Positions 16,912-25,427 of a stretch of 33,352 bases of DNA are shown piece after piece. The translations under genes were made by a program, and so were the position numbers. The DNA comes from Actinomycetes bacterium. Lineage in GTDB: Bacteria; Actinomycetota; Actinomycetes; Actinomycetales; Dermatophilaceae. Position 1 is the stretch's first letter. Every line of letters starts with the position of its first letter. Where the stretch lies: positions 1-33,352 of the forward strand of contig JAEZWF010000007.1 of NCBI GenBank assembly GCA_023420415.1, in the 5' to 3' direction. Below the pieces are notes generated by a model. The model was not told the DNA's origin and made no database searches. It saw nothing but the letters and a program-made list of their open reading frames with translations.

Positions 16912-18504
16912 ATGGGGCGGTACGCAGGTCTGGTGGAGCAGTTGGAGGCTGCCACCAAGACTCTGCGCGCGGCATACGACGAGGCCACGGGCGCGCCGGA
17001 GGGGGCGACGGCGAGTGAGCTGTCGGGCCTGTTGACGGCGGTCGCGCAGGCCGAGCGAGCGGCGGCTGCAGCGGGTGTGGTTCTGACCGCTCAGGTCGCT
17101 CGGCGGGAGGCGGTCTGGCGCGAAGAGCTGCAGTCGCCGGACAACCCGGACGGCACGGCCGAACTGGTGCACGCGCTGGGGTGGGCCGACGAGTTCGCCA
17201 GCACGGATCTCGCTGTGCTGCTGGGGGTTTCGACCCGCTCGGCGGACGGGCGCCTGTCGCGGTCGCTGGACCTGGCGACGCGGATGCCGTGACTGCTCCA
17301 CCGGGTGGCCGAGGGACGGATCGAGCTCGGGCAGGCGCGCTCCGCGGTGCTCGAGCTGGTCGACGTCCCGACCGTCGAGCTGTGCCGCGAGGTTGACGAC
17401 TGGGTCGACGCACGGATGAACCACGCCGACCCGACGCGGTTGGCGCAGCTCACGCGGTATGCCGTCTCGCGGGTGTGCCCGGCTGCGGTGCGCAAGGAGG
17501 TGGCCAGGAACGTCGGCGACCGGACGTTCACGGTGTGCCCGGGGCCGGCGGGTATGAGCGAGGTCTACGCCTCCATTCCCTCGGACCGGGCTGCTGCACT
17601 GTGGGACGCGGCGGACGACCTCGCCAAGACCTACCTGGCGCAGGACCCGTCGCTGAACATCGACCAGGCACGCGCGGACGCGTTCGTCGATCTCGCCCTG
17701 GGTGGGGTCGACGTGCAGGTGCGGCTCAACATCGGGGTGCCGGTGGTGCCGAGCCCGTTCACCGAGCTCGGTGACACGACGCCGAACCAGGCCATCGCGG
17801 CGGCGATGGACGACGATGGGGACGGTCAGGCGTATGACGCCCACACCGCAAACCCCGTCTTCCCGTTCGAGCTGACCGAGGAGGCCGCGATCGAGGGGGA
17901 CGCACGACGTGACGTCGACCGCGACCCGTTCTACGCCCGTCATCACGAGCCCGACGAGCGTTCCGGCGACGGCGGCGACGTCTTCGAGGCGCAGCGGTCG
18001 TGGGGATGGATGGGCGCCGACTGCGCGCTGTCGGGCGTATGGGTGCCCCGTGTCGGCCACATCCCGGCGGACGTGGTCACCCGGCTCGCATCACTACCGA
18101 GCACCTCGTCCGACCTGTCGTTCCTCGATGCCGGGTCCGGGACGCTCCTGGGCACCGTGGCGGACGCGTACAAGCCGACCAGGGCCATGCGGCACTTCGT
18201 GCAGGTCCGAGACGGCACCTGCAGGATGTTCGGCTGCAACCGTCCTGCCGAGACAGCCGACCTCGACCACGCCGTCCCCTACCCCGGTGGTGCGACGACC
18301 CCGACCAACCTCGGCGGGCTCTGCCGACGGCATCACCGGGCCAAGCAGCGCCGCAGCTGGCAGTACGAACTCAGTCCTGACGGCGTCGCGACGTGGACCT
18401 CACCTGATGGCACGGTTCGCAAGACCTACCCGGTCCATCGGATTCCCGAGCCCGATCCTGACCCGCCGCCGCCGTCGGTCGAGGTCGAGCCGCCGCCGTT
18501 CTGA
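16912..18504 (+). pseudogene. DUF222 / 13E12-type HNH endonuclease, interrupted by in-frame TGA
   Basis: One reading frame runs from ATG 16912 (AGGGGT 5 nt upstream) to TGA 18502-18504, broken only by a TGA at 17290-17292. The first part (126 residues) and the remainder are together a normal DUF222 protein of about 530 codons. The N-terminal DUF222 region is followed by a C-terminal HNH nuclease domain with CRMFGCNRPAETADLDHAVP and NLGGLCRRHH, including the zinc Cys pairs and the DH and HH catalytic histidines. Downstream of the TGA an in-frame GTG at 17305 could restart translation, but no Shine-Dalgarno is seen. The HNH half is otherwise intact, so the stop is recent, leaky (UGA followed by C) or a sequencing error. 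The tail is proline-rich. Confidence 0.8.
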
Positions 18505-18522
18505 GGTTGGGTTCTGAGGTTG
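18499..18522 (+). repeat. Short direct repeat over the stop of the DUF222-HNH gene
   Basis: TTCTGAGGTTG occurs at 18499-18509 and again at 18512-18522, a 13-bp-period duplication that also doubles the TGA stop. It is probably a small slippage event. No hairpin terminator was found between this gene and the convergent cyclophilin gene. Confidence 0.6.
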
Positions 18523-18540
18523 ACGTCGCCTGGGTGGCCG

Positions 18541-19230
18541 TCAGCGGTGGTTGCGGTTGTCGATGCGCACGTCCGTGATGACCACCGGCTGCGCGGGCGG
18601 GCCGTCACCGTCCGGGTCGGCGATCCCGGCCGCCACGATCGCGTCGAGCACGTCGAACCCGCTGACCTGATGGCCGAGGACCGTGTAGTTGGGGCTGATG
18701 TTGGCGAACGAGTGGACGATGAACCACTCGCTGCCGTTGGTGCCCGGCCCCTGGTTGCCCATCGCGATCGTGCCGCGCGGGTAGGTCTCGGTGCCGTCGA
18801 CCTCGTCGGGGAACTTGTACCCGGGACCGCCGACCTCCTGCCGGATCAGGTCACCGCACTGCAGCACCCCGAGCCGCGCCGTGTCGGTCAGCCGGAAGCA
18901 CTGACTGTCGTCGTAGAAGTCAGCCTTGGCCAGGTGCACGAGGTTGGCGACCGCGCAGGGTGCGGTGTCGCGCACCAGGTCGAACACCATCGGCCCGTAG
19001 TTGGTCTCGATGGTCGCTCGCACCGTGCCGCCAGCCTTGGCCTGCTTGCTCGGCAACCGCACCGGGCGGGCGGACGGGTTCTCCGGCGTCGGCGTGAACT
19101 CGCAGGTCACGGTGCCGCCCCCGCGACCCGGGTTCGAGCCGCCGCCCTGGGCGGCCGTGGCGGTCGTCGCAGCGAACGGCGCAGCGATGGCCATTGCGGA
19201 CAGGAGCGTGACAACTCGGGCGATTCGCAT
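18541..19230 (-). CDS. Secreted cyclophilin-type peptidyl-prolyl isomerase
   Basis: The 229-residue protein has a Sec signal peptide (MRIARVV, hydrophobic LLSAMAIAAPFAA, cleavage near TATA-AQ), then a Gly/Asn linker and a cyclophilin domain from about 70. Family blocks seen: TIETNYGPMVFDL, CFRLTDTARLGVLQCGD (active-site arginine in FR), GPGYKFPDE, RGTIAMGNQGPGTNGSEWFI and YTVLGHQVSGFDVLDAI. There is no lipobox cysteine, so it should be released or wall-associated and assist folding of exported proteins. ATG at 19228-19230 gives the best signal peptide. It is divergent from the decayed hydrolase at 19300 and convergent with the DUF222-HNH gene. Confidence 0.92.
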   Translation of the reverse strand: MRIARVVTLLSAMAIAAPFAATTATAAQGGGSNPGRGGGTVTCEFTPTPENPSARPVRLPSKQAKAGGTVRATIETNYGPMVFDLVRDTAPCAVANLVHLAKADFYDDSQCFRLTDTARLGVLQCGDLIRQEVGGPGYKFPDEVDGTETYPRGTIAMGNQGPGTNGSEWFIVHSFANISPNYTVLGHQVSGFDVLDAIVAAGIADPDGDGPPAQPVVITDVRIDNRNHR

Positions 19231-19299
19231 GGCCCGACACTCCCACCGAGGCTCGCTGCTGTCCTGTCGAAACGGCGGCAACCGCGATAGGAAGAGCGC

Positions 19300-19753
19300 A
19301 TGCCATCGGTCCGGACCTTCGCGTGGGGCGGAAACCGTGACGGCAAACCGGTAGGCACGGCGATCCTGCTCCCGGGCCGCGGCTACACAGCGCAGCTGCC
19401 CGTCCTGCACTACCCGGCCACGGTCCTCGCCAGCCTTGGCTGGCACGTCCAGGCCGTCGCGTGGCAGGCCGATGACCTCGACGTCGGCGATGCACCCGCG
19501 TTTGCGGCGGGAGCCGCCGAGCTCTGCCTTGAGGCGGCACCCAGTGATCGCGTGCGGGCCGCCAGGGCTCCTCGTCGGCGGCACGGCGGACGAGGGCGCA
19601 TGGGACTCAAGTGCAGCGCGCGCCACCGGGCTGACCGTGCTCGAGCTGGCCGGGCTCGACCACTCACTCGAGGACCCGGCCGACTGGCGCCGCGGTCCCG
19701 AGGCCATGCTCACCGTGGGTGCCGCCGTCGAGGACTTCGCTCGCGGGCTCTGA
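19300..19753 (+). pseudogene. Decayed alpha/beta hydrolase remnant
   Basis: The start (MPSVRTFAWGGNRDGKPVGTA, then ILLPGRGYTAQLPVLHYPAT) is a normal N-terminus of a small alpha/beta hydrolase of about 210 residues, with AGGAAGAG upstream. After about residue 84 the frame is lost. The expected C-terminal part (GLLVGGTADEGAWD, then LELAGLDHSLEDP) continues in the +1 frame to TGA 19751-19753. Only about 151 codons remain. The middle, which should carry the nucleophile elbow G-x-S-x-G, is missing. I read this as an internal deletion plus frameshift near 19540-19560. The acid (GTADE) and histidine (LDHS) segments survive. It is unlikely to be functional. Confidence 0.72.
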
Positions 19754-19788
19754 CACAAACCGATTCGTATGCCGTGTGGGCGCCTCCG

Positions 19789-19846
19789 TAGGATGACCCG
19801 GGTGCCGCGCCACGCGGCATACCGAACCAACCACCACACCAAAGGA
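19789..19846 (+). promoter_or_regulatory. Probable aspS promoter and ribosome site
   Basis: The -10-like TAGGAT lies at 19789-19794 and would give a leader of about 50 nt. The Shine-Dalgarno AAAGGA at 19841-19846 is 6 nt before GTG 19853. Two copies of the dispersed octamer flank the -10 (19767-19774 and 19815-19822). No T-box or other riboswitch structure was recognised in the short leader. Confidence 0.4.
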
Positions 19847-19852
19847 TCACCC

Positions 19853-21685
19853 GTGCTCCGCACCCACGAGGCCGGCACCCTGCGTGCCGCCGACACCGGC
19901 CAGAACGTCACCCTCAGCGGCTGGGTGGCGAAGCGGCGCGATCACGGTGGGGTGGCGTTCATCGACCTGCGCGATGCGAGCGGGGTCGTGCAGGTGGTGG
20001 CCCGCGACGAGGTGCTGACCGGTGCCGCGCACGACCTGCGCAGCGAGTTCGTCGTCAAGGTGACCGGCGAGGTCGTCGCCCGCAGCGCGGGCAACGTCAA
20101 CCCCGAGCTGCCGACCGGTGAGATCGAGGTCGTCGCGTCCGAGATCGAGGTGCTGAGCACCAGTGCACCGCTGCCGTTCCAGATCGACGAGCGCGTGACC
20201 GTCGGCGAGGAGGCCCGCCTCAAGCACCGCTACCTCGACCTGCGCCGCCCGGGCGCGCATTCGGCTGGGGCGGGAATTCGCTTGCGCTCCAAGGTTTCTG
20301 CCGCCGCGCGGCGGGTGCTGGAGGCACGCGACTTCGTCGAGATCGAGACGCCGACGCTGACCCGGTCGACGCCCGAGGGCGCGCGCGACTTCCTCGTGCC
20401 CGCGCGGCTCGCCCCGGGCTCCTGGTACGCCCTGCCGCAGAGCCCGCAGCTGTTCAAGCAGCTGCTCATGGTCGCCGGGATGGAGCGGTACTACCAGATC
20501 GCGCGCTGCTACCGCGACGAGGACTTCCGTGCCGACCGGCAGCCCGAGTTCACCCAGCTCGACATCGAGATGAGCTTTGTCGAGCAGGACGACGTGCTCG
20601 AGCTCGGCGAGGCCATCGTCAAGGAGATCTGGCAGCTCATCGGGGTCGACCTCACGACACCCTTCGAGCGGATGACGTATGCCGACGCGATGCGCCGCTT
20701 CGGCACCGACAAGCCGGACCTGCGCTTCGGCCAGGAGCTCGTCGAGTGCACCGACTACTTCAAGGACACGCCGTTCCGGGTGTTCCAGAGCGAGTACGTC
20801 GGCGCCGTCGTCATGCCCGGCGGTGCGAGCCAGCCGCGCAAGCAGCTCGACGCCTGGCAGGACTGGGCGAAGAGCCGCGGCGCGAAGGGGCTCGCCTACG
20901 TGCTCGTGCAGGAGGACGGCGAGCTGGGCGGACCGGTCGCCAAGAACCTGTCCGACACCGAGCGCGACGGGCTGGCCGCCCACGTCGGCGCCAAGCCGGG
21001 CGACTGCATCTTCTTCGGCGCCGGCGCGACCAAGTCGACCCGCGCCCTCCTCGGGGCCGCCCGCCTCGAGATCGGCAAGCGCGTCGGGCTCATCGACGAG
21101 GACGCCTGGTCGTTCCTGTGGGTGCTGGACGCGCCGCTGTTCGAGCCGTCGTCCGAGGCGGTGGCCGCCGGTGACGTCGCCGTTGGCGCGGGTGCGTGGA
21201 CCGCGGTGCACCACGCGTTCACCTCGCCGAAGAAGGAGTTCGAGGACACCTTCGACACCGACCCCGGCCCGGCGCTCGCCTATGCCTACGACATGGTGTG
21301 CAACGGCAACGAGATCGGCGGTGGCTCGATCCGTATCCACCGCCGTGACGTGCAGGCGCGGGTCTTCAAGGTCATGGGCCTGACGGAGGACGAGGCGCAG
21401 GAGAAGTTCGGCTTCCTCCTCGACGCGTTCCAGTACGGCGCCCCGCCGCACGGCGGCATCGCGTTCGGCTGGGACCGCATCGTCATGCTGCTCGGCGGCT
21501 ACGACTCGATCCGCGACGTCATCGCCTTCCCCAAGTCCGGCGGCGGCTACGACCCGCTCACCGACGCGCCCGCGCCGATCACGCCGGAGCAGCGCAAGGA
21601 GGCCGGCGTCGACGCCAAGCCGGCCGCCAAGGCCAAGGACGCCGACGGCATACCCGAGCTGGCACCTGACACCGACGCGCAGTGA
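19853..21685 (+). CDS. aspS: Aspartyl-tRNA synthetase
   Basis: The 610-residue class II synthetase is of bacterial type. It has an N-terminal OB-fold anticodon-binding domain (VTLSGWVAKRRDHGGVAFID). Motif 2 lies in CYRDEDFRADRQPEFTQL (about 219-236). A GAD insertion domain follows in the middle, and motif 3 is GGIAFGWDRIVMLLGG (about 534-549). It charges tRNA-Asp; whether it also mischarges tRNA-Asn was not judged. GTG 19853 is chosen because AAAGGA lies 6 nt upstream and LRTHEAGTLRAADTG is the family N-terminus. The last ~25 residues are an Ala/Lys/Asp tail. It contains an ATA codon, rare at this GC, inside a copy of the dispersed octamer (21646). Confidence 0.97.
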   Translation: MLRTHEAGTLRAADTGQNVTLSGWVAKRRDHGGVAFIDLRDASGVVQVVARDEVLTGAAHDLRSEFVVKVTGEVVARSAGNVNPELPTGEIEVVASEIEVLSTSAPLPFQIDERVTVGEEARLKHRYLDLRRPGAHSAGAGIRLRSKVSAAARRVLEARDFVEIETPTLTRSTPEGARDFLVPARLAPGSWYALPQSPQLFKQLLMVAGMERYYQIARCYRDEDFRADRQPEFTQLDIEMSFVEQDDVLELGEAIVKEIWQLIGVDLTTPFERMTYADAMRRFGTDKPDLRFGQELVECTDYFKDTPFRVFQSEYVGAVVMPGGASQPRKQLDAWQDWAKSRGAKGLAYVLVQEDGELGGPVAKNLSDTERDGLAAHVGAKPGDCIFFGAGATKSTRALLGAARLEIGKRVGLIDEDAWSFLWVLDAPLFEPSSEAVAAGDVAVGAGAWTAVHHAFTSPKKEFEDTFDTDPGPALAYAYDMVCNGNEIGGGSIRIHRRDVQARVFKVMGLTEDEAQEKFGFLLDAFQYGAPPHGGIAFGWDRIVMLLGGYDSIRDVIAFPKSGGGYDPLTDAPAPITPEQRKEAGVDAKPAAKAKDADGIPELAPDTDAQ

Positions 21686-21750
21686 GGGCGGGCACTGAAC
21701 CGGCCACACACCGTCCCCGTTGCGCTCGACCGGCTGCGGGCGGTGCTCGC

Positions 21751-22356
21751 ATGATCCGCGCGATGCTCTGGGACGCCGACGGCGTGCTGCAGCACAGCCC
21801 GGCCGGGTGGCGCGAGGTCCTCGACGACGCCGGCGGCGAGGGTTTCGCGGAGGCGGTGTTCCAGTCGGAACTGCCTGCGCTGCGCGGCGAGGAGCCGCTG
21901 CGGACCGCCCTCGAGCGGGTCCTGCGCGAGTGGCCCCACCGCGCCGACCTCGACGCCGACACCCTGCTCGAGCTGTGGGAGCGGGCCGTCGTCGACGAGG
22001 ACGCGATGGCCGTGGTGCAGGAGGTGCGCGACCGGGGCGTCACCTGCGTGCTCGCCACCAACCAGCAGGACCACCGCCGGGCGTGGATGCGCGACGTGCT
22101 CGGCCACGACGAGCGGTTCGACCGGGTCTACTACTCCAGCGAGATGGGCGTCATGAAGCCCGACCCTGCTTACTTCCACCACATCGTCGACGACCTGGGC
22201 CTGGCACCGCACGAGGCCGGTTTCGTCGACGACAGCCTCGCCAACATCGAGGCCGCGACGAAGGCAGGACTGGCCGCCGTGCACCACGACCCAGAAAGTG
22301 GTGCGGCGGCGCTGCGCCGTGAGGTCGAAGGGCTGCTGGACTCGACTCGCAACTAG
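21751..22356 (+). CDS. HAD-superfamily hydrolase
   Basis: The 201-residue protein has HAD motif I in MLWDADGVLQHS (D8 nucleophile, D10 acid), motif II LATNQQ, the lysine in MKPDPAYFH and motif IV FVDDSLANIEAA. A small helical cap lies between motifs I and II. The family includes sugar-phosphate and nucleotide phosphatases; the substrate is unknown. ATG 21751 places motif I at the very N-terminus, as is normal. GTG 21682, which overlaps the aspS stop as GTGA, is in frame but would add 23 residues without similarity. Its TAG stop shares the bases CTAG with the stop of the convergent helicase gene. Confidence 0.85.
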   Translation: MIRAMLWDADGVLQHSPAGWREVLDDAGGEGFAEAVFQSELPALRGEEPLRTALERVLREWPHRADLDADTLLELWERAVVDEDAMAVVQEVRDRGVTCVLATNQQDHRRAWMRDVLGHDERFDRVYYSSEMGVMKPDPAYFHHIVDDLGLAPHEAGFVDDSLANIEAATKAGLAAVHHDPESGAAALRREVEGLLDSTRN

Positions 22357-24365
22357 GCGAAAAGGTGGTCCATCGTGTCCACCGTGACCCGCGGAGCCGA
22401 CGATGACCGCGGCGCAGGTGCGGCGCCGGACGAACGCGCGTCCGCGGCATACCTCGTCGTCATCAACGCCACCGCCTCCGGTGACAGGAACCGGCTCGGC
22501 TTGGTGAGCACGTGCCTGGCGTTGAAGCTCGTCGGGTGGGTGGGCAGCCGCGCGGGCACGTGGACGTGCAGGTGGTCGCGGGCGCGGGTGAGCGCGACGT
22601 AGAACAGGCGCTGCTCCTCGGCCAGCCCGGCCTCGCTGGTGAGGGCCATGTCGGACGGCAGCGCCCCGTCGCAGGCACGCAGCAGGTGGACGACGTCCCA
22701 CTCCAGGCCTTTGGCCGAGTGGATGGTGCTGAGGATGAGGTAGTCCTCGTCGAGGTACGGCTTCTTCGCCCAGTCGGCGGACACCGACGCCGGGTCGATG
22801 GTCTGCTCGGCGACGAACGAGCGCAGGTCGGGCTGGCGGGCGGCGGCCTCGGCCAGCCGGTCGACGTCGACGACCCGACGGGACCAGTCGGCGTAGTGCT
22901 GCCGGACCAGCGGCTGCACCGCCCCGTGGCACGCCTCGACCACGTCGGTCACTCGGTCTGCCTGCTCGGCGTCGGCCAGCGCCCGCAGCGTCGCCTCCAG
23001 CCGGGTGCGGGCGTTATTCGGCGCAGCCGCAACGGCGGTGTCCAGTGCGTCGGTCACGCCGCCGGCGAGCATCGGCGCGATGGCGCGGGCGGTCGCCTTG
23101 CCGATCGACCGGTGCCGGGTGAGGAGGCGGTACCACGCGACCTCGTCGGCCGGGTTGGTCGCGACGCGGAACGCGGCCAGCAGGTCGCGCACGTGTGCCG
23201 TCTCGAGGTAGCCGATGCCGCCGTACTTCACGAACGGGATGTCACGCACCCGCAGCTCGATCTCGAGCTGGGCCGAGTGGGTGCCGGTGCGCATCAGGAC
23301 TGCCTGCTCGCGCAGTGGGACGCCCTCGGTCTGCGCGGCGAGTACCGCCTCGGCGACACCGCGCGCCTCGTCGTCGGCGTTCTCGCAGTGGTGCAGCTGC
23401 GGCCGGCCGCGCCCGACGTCACGGTCGGCGCGCAGCCGCAGCTCCAGCTCGCCCGGGCGCGCGACGTTGGCCAGGTCGAGGATCTCCTGGGTGGAGCGGA
23501 AGTTGCGTTCGAGCCGCACCATCGTCGAGGTCGGCAGCGACCGGGCCAGGTCGAACAGGTGCCCGGCGCTGGCGCCCCGGAAGCCGTAGATCGCCTGCGC
23601 GTCATCGCCCACCACAGTCAGGCCGGTGCCGTCGGGTCGCAGACCGCGCACGATGTCGACCTGGATCTGGTTGACGTCCTGGTACTCGTCGACGAGCACC
23701 CAGTCCCACCGCGCCCGCAGCCGCGCACCCACCTCAGGGTCGGCGAGCAGAGCCCGCCAGTAGAGGAGGAGGTCGTCGAAGTCGAGCAGCCCGCGCTCAC
23801 GCTTGCGCGCGGCATACGCCCGCAACAACGCGTTGATCGCGTCGGCGTGCTCGAGCGCCCACGGGAACTGCTCGGCCATCACCTCACGCGTCGGCACCCC
23901 GGTGTTGACCGCGCGCGAGCCGATGTCGGCCAGCGTCATGGTGGTTGGAAGGCGGTGCTCGGTGCCGACCAGCCCGTGCCCGGCCCGCATGAGGTCGAGC
24001 AGGTCGATGACGTCGTCGGAGTCGAGGACGCTGAACTCCTCGAGCCCGAGGTGGTGGGTGTGCTCGGCGACGATGCGGTGCGCCACGGCATGGAACGTGC
24101 CGCTCCACACTCGGCCGGCAGCGCTCGGGTCGCCGCACTGCGCAGCCGCCCGTTCGGTCATGGCGGCGGCCGCGCGGCGCGTGAAGGTGAGCAGCAGCAC
24201 GCGCTCGGGCGCGACCCCGGCCTCGAGGAGCCGGGCCACGCGGGCCGTCAGCACCCGGGTCTTGCCCGTGCCCGCGCCCGCGGCGATGACAAGCGGGTCG
24301 GCCCCGTGCTCGACAGTTGTGCGCTGTGCGTCGTCGAGGCCGACCTGCCACTCGCCATCGTTCAT
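22353..24365 (-). CDS. UvrD/Rep-family superfamily 1 DNA helicase
   Basis: The 670-residue protein carries all SF1A motifs: Walker A AAGAGTGKT (28-36), motif Ia LLTFTRRAAAAM, Walker B DEYQDVNQIQ (about 225), motif III VVGDDAQAIYGFRGA, motif IV LERNFRSTQEI, motif V STIHSAKGLEWD and motif VI RLFYVALTRARDHL. It unwinds DNA 3' to 5' and should act in repair or replication restart. It is shorter than PcrA/UvrD1 and has no evident HRDC or nuclease domain, so the exact subclass (UvrD2-like or other) is open. ATG 24365 lies inside a perfect inverted repeat that also holds a -10-like TACGAT 7 nt upstream, so the gene looks leaderless and possibly autoregulated. Confidence 0.93.
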   Translation of the reverse strand: MNDGEWQVGLDDAQRTTVEHGADPLVIAAGAGTGKTRVLTARVARLLEAGVAPERVLLLTFTRRAAAAMTERAAAQCGDPSAAGRVWSGTFHAVAHRIVAEHTHHLGLEEFSVLDSDDVIDLLDLMRAGHGLVGTEHRLPTTMTLADIGSRAVNTGVPTREVMAEQFPWALEHADAINALLRAYAARKRERGLLDFDDLLLYWRALLADPEVGARLRARWDWVLVDEYQDVNQIQVDIVRGLRPDGTGLTVVGDDAQAIYGFRGASAGHLFDLARSLPTSTMVRLERNFRSTQEILDLANVARPGELELRLRADRDVGRGRPQLHHCENADDEARGVAEAVLAAQTEGVPLREQAVLMRTGTHSAQLEIELRVRDIPFVKYGGIGYLETAHVRDLLAAFRVATNPADEVAWYRLLTRHRSIGKATARAIAPMLAGGVTDALDTAVAAAPNNARTRLEATLRALADAEQADRVTDVVEACHGAVQPLVRQHYADWSRRVVDVDRLAEAAARQPDLRSFVAEQTIDPASVSADWAKKPYLDEDYLILSTIHSAKGLEWDVVHLLRACDGALPSDMALTSEAGLAEEQRLFYVALTRARDHLHVHVPARLPTHPTSFNARHVLTKPSRFLSPEAVALMTTRYAADARSSGAAPAPRSSSAPRVTVDTMDHLFA

Positions 24366-24398
24366 GTGTTCGATCGTAGGTCATCGAACACATGAACG
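24359..24398 (-). promoter_or_regulatory. Perfect 16-bp inverted repeat over the helicase start (operator candidate)
   Basis: CGTTCATGTGTTCGAT (24359-24374) and ATCGAACACATGAACG (24383-24398) are exact reverse complements around an 8-nt centre. On the - strand TACGAT (24378-24373) is a -10 candidate 7 nt before ATG 24365, so the repeat covers promoter and start codon. No T-run follows either arm, which argues against a terminator. Each arm carries GTTCGA/TCGAAC, the actinobacterial LexA half-site, but not in the standard N4 spacing across the centre. Confidence 0.7.
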
Positions 24399-24404
24399 GG
24401 CGGC

Positions 24405-25229
24405 TCACCGCGCCAGGAACTCCAGGACCACCCGGTTGAACTCCTCGGGGTGGCTGGTGTTGAGGCCGTGCGGCCCCTGCTCGATGACGTGCAGCGTGCT
24501 GTCCTGCACCATCTCGTCGGTCAGCTTGCCGGACACCTCGACCGGGACGATCGCGTCGGAGTCGCCGTGGATCACCAGCGTCGGCACCGAGTCCTGGCGC
24601 AGGTCGTCACGGAAGTCCGTCAGCCACGACTGGATGCAGGCGACCGCCGCGTGCAGGTCGGCCTGGGCGGCCATGTCCTTGGCCTGCTGGCGCTGCTCCT
24701 CGGTGACCTTGAGCTCGCCGTCGGCCGAGAAGAAGTTCTTCGTGAACTCCTCGAAGAAGGCCTCGCGGTCCTTGCGCAGGTCCTCCTGCATGCCCTCGGC
24801 GGTCTCCTGGTCGAGCCCGCCCTCCGGGTGCTCGTCGCTCTTGAGGAGGAAAGGCGGAATGGCGCCGGCGAAGACCACGCTGTGCAGCCGGTCGACGCCG
24901 TAGCTGCCGATGTAGCGCGCCACCTCGCCGCCACCCATCGAGAACCCGATGAGCGTCGCGTCGCGCAGGTCGAGCTCGCGCATGAGCAGGTCGAGGTCGC
25001 TGGTGAGGGCGTCGTAGTCGAACTGTGCGTCCTCGCCGACGCCGGCGGACTTGCCGAACCCGCGCCGGTCGTACGTCACGACCCGGTAGCCGGCGTCGTT
25101 GAGCGCCGACACCTGGTCCGCCCAGGACTGTCCGGACAGGGGCCAGCCGTGGATGAGGACGACCGGGCGGCCGTCGCCACCGTGGTCCTCGTAGTAGATC
25201 TCGATCTCGCCATTGGGCAGCACAGGCAT
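24405..25229 (-). CDS. Alpha/beta hydrolase, non-haem chloroperoxidase-like
   Basis: The 274-residue protein has the oxyanion-hole motif VLIHGWPLSG, nucleophile elbow GFSMGGGE (S97), acid in IHGDSDAIVP (D223 or D225) and histidine H254 in QGPHGLN. GWP..G..W and VTYDRRGFGKS are typical of cofactor-free haloperoxidases/perhydrolases and related esterases. True physiological substrates of this group are rarely known. The start is supported by GGAAGGA upstream on the - strand. A TAGATT (25285-25280) may be its -10 with a leader near 45 nt. The gene lies between two large inverted repeats, so it probably forms its own transcription unit. Confidence 0.9.
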   Translation of the reverse strand: MPVLPNGEIEIYYEDHGGDGRPVVLIHGWPLSGQSWADQVSALNDAGYRVVTYDRRGFGKSAGVGEDAQFDYDALTSDLDLLMRELDLRDATLIGFSMGGGEVARYIGSYGVDRLHSVVFAGAIPPFLLKSDEHPEGGLDQETAEGMQEDLRKDREAFFEEFTKNFFSADGELKVTEEQRQQAKDMAAQADLHAAVACIQSWLTDFRDDLRQDSVPTLVIHGDSDAIVPVEVSGKLTDEMVQDSTLHVIEQGPHGLNTSHPEEFNRVVLEFLAR

Positions 25230-25359
25230 CGGGAAGTCCTTCCAGTCAGGTCCAAGGGGCCACGGCGAACTACGTACCCAATCTAGGCATGCGCGCTCGG
25301 AGGCTGCACGCCCAGCGGACGGCTTGCGCGAGCCGGGCCACCAAGGGGTTTGTCGAAAA

Positions 25360-25397
25360 GCGAACCTGGGTTGTCGATATCGACAACCCAGGTTCGC
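25360..25397 (-). terminator. Perfect 38-bp palindrome, probable terminator of the GNAT/MMPL unit
   Basis: GCGAACCTGGGTTGTCGAT (25360-25378) is followed without spacer by its exact reverse complement (25379-25397). On the - strand the palindrome is followed by CTTTTC, a short T-run. It lies 31 nt beyond the GNAT stop and upstream of the chloroperoxidase-like gene. A terminator for the - strand genes is the simplest reading. A protein-binding site centred on GATATC is the alternative. Confidence 0.65.
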
Positions 25398-25427
25398 ATT
25401 GCGCGAGACCCCGACAGGCGCTTCGGC

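Noticed and set aside
17290..17292. Selenocysteine codon in the DUF222-HNH gene
   Set aside because: No family member is known to me with selenocysteine there, the flanking residues are not a redox motif and no SECIS-like hairpin was recognised just downstream.
16912..18504. DUF222-HNH gene as part of an insertion sequence or intron
   Set aside because: No terminal inverted repeats, target duplication, transposase or reverse transcriptase nearby; HNH is simply part of this protein family.
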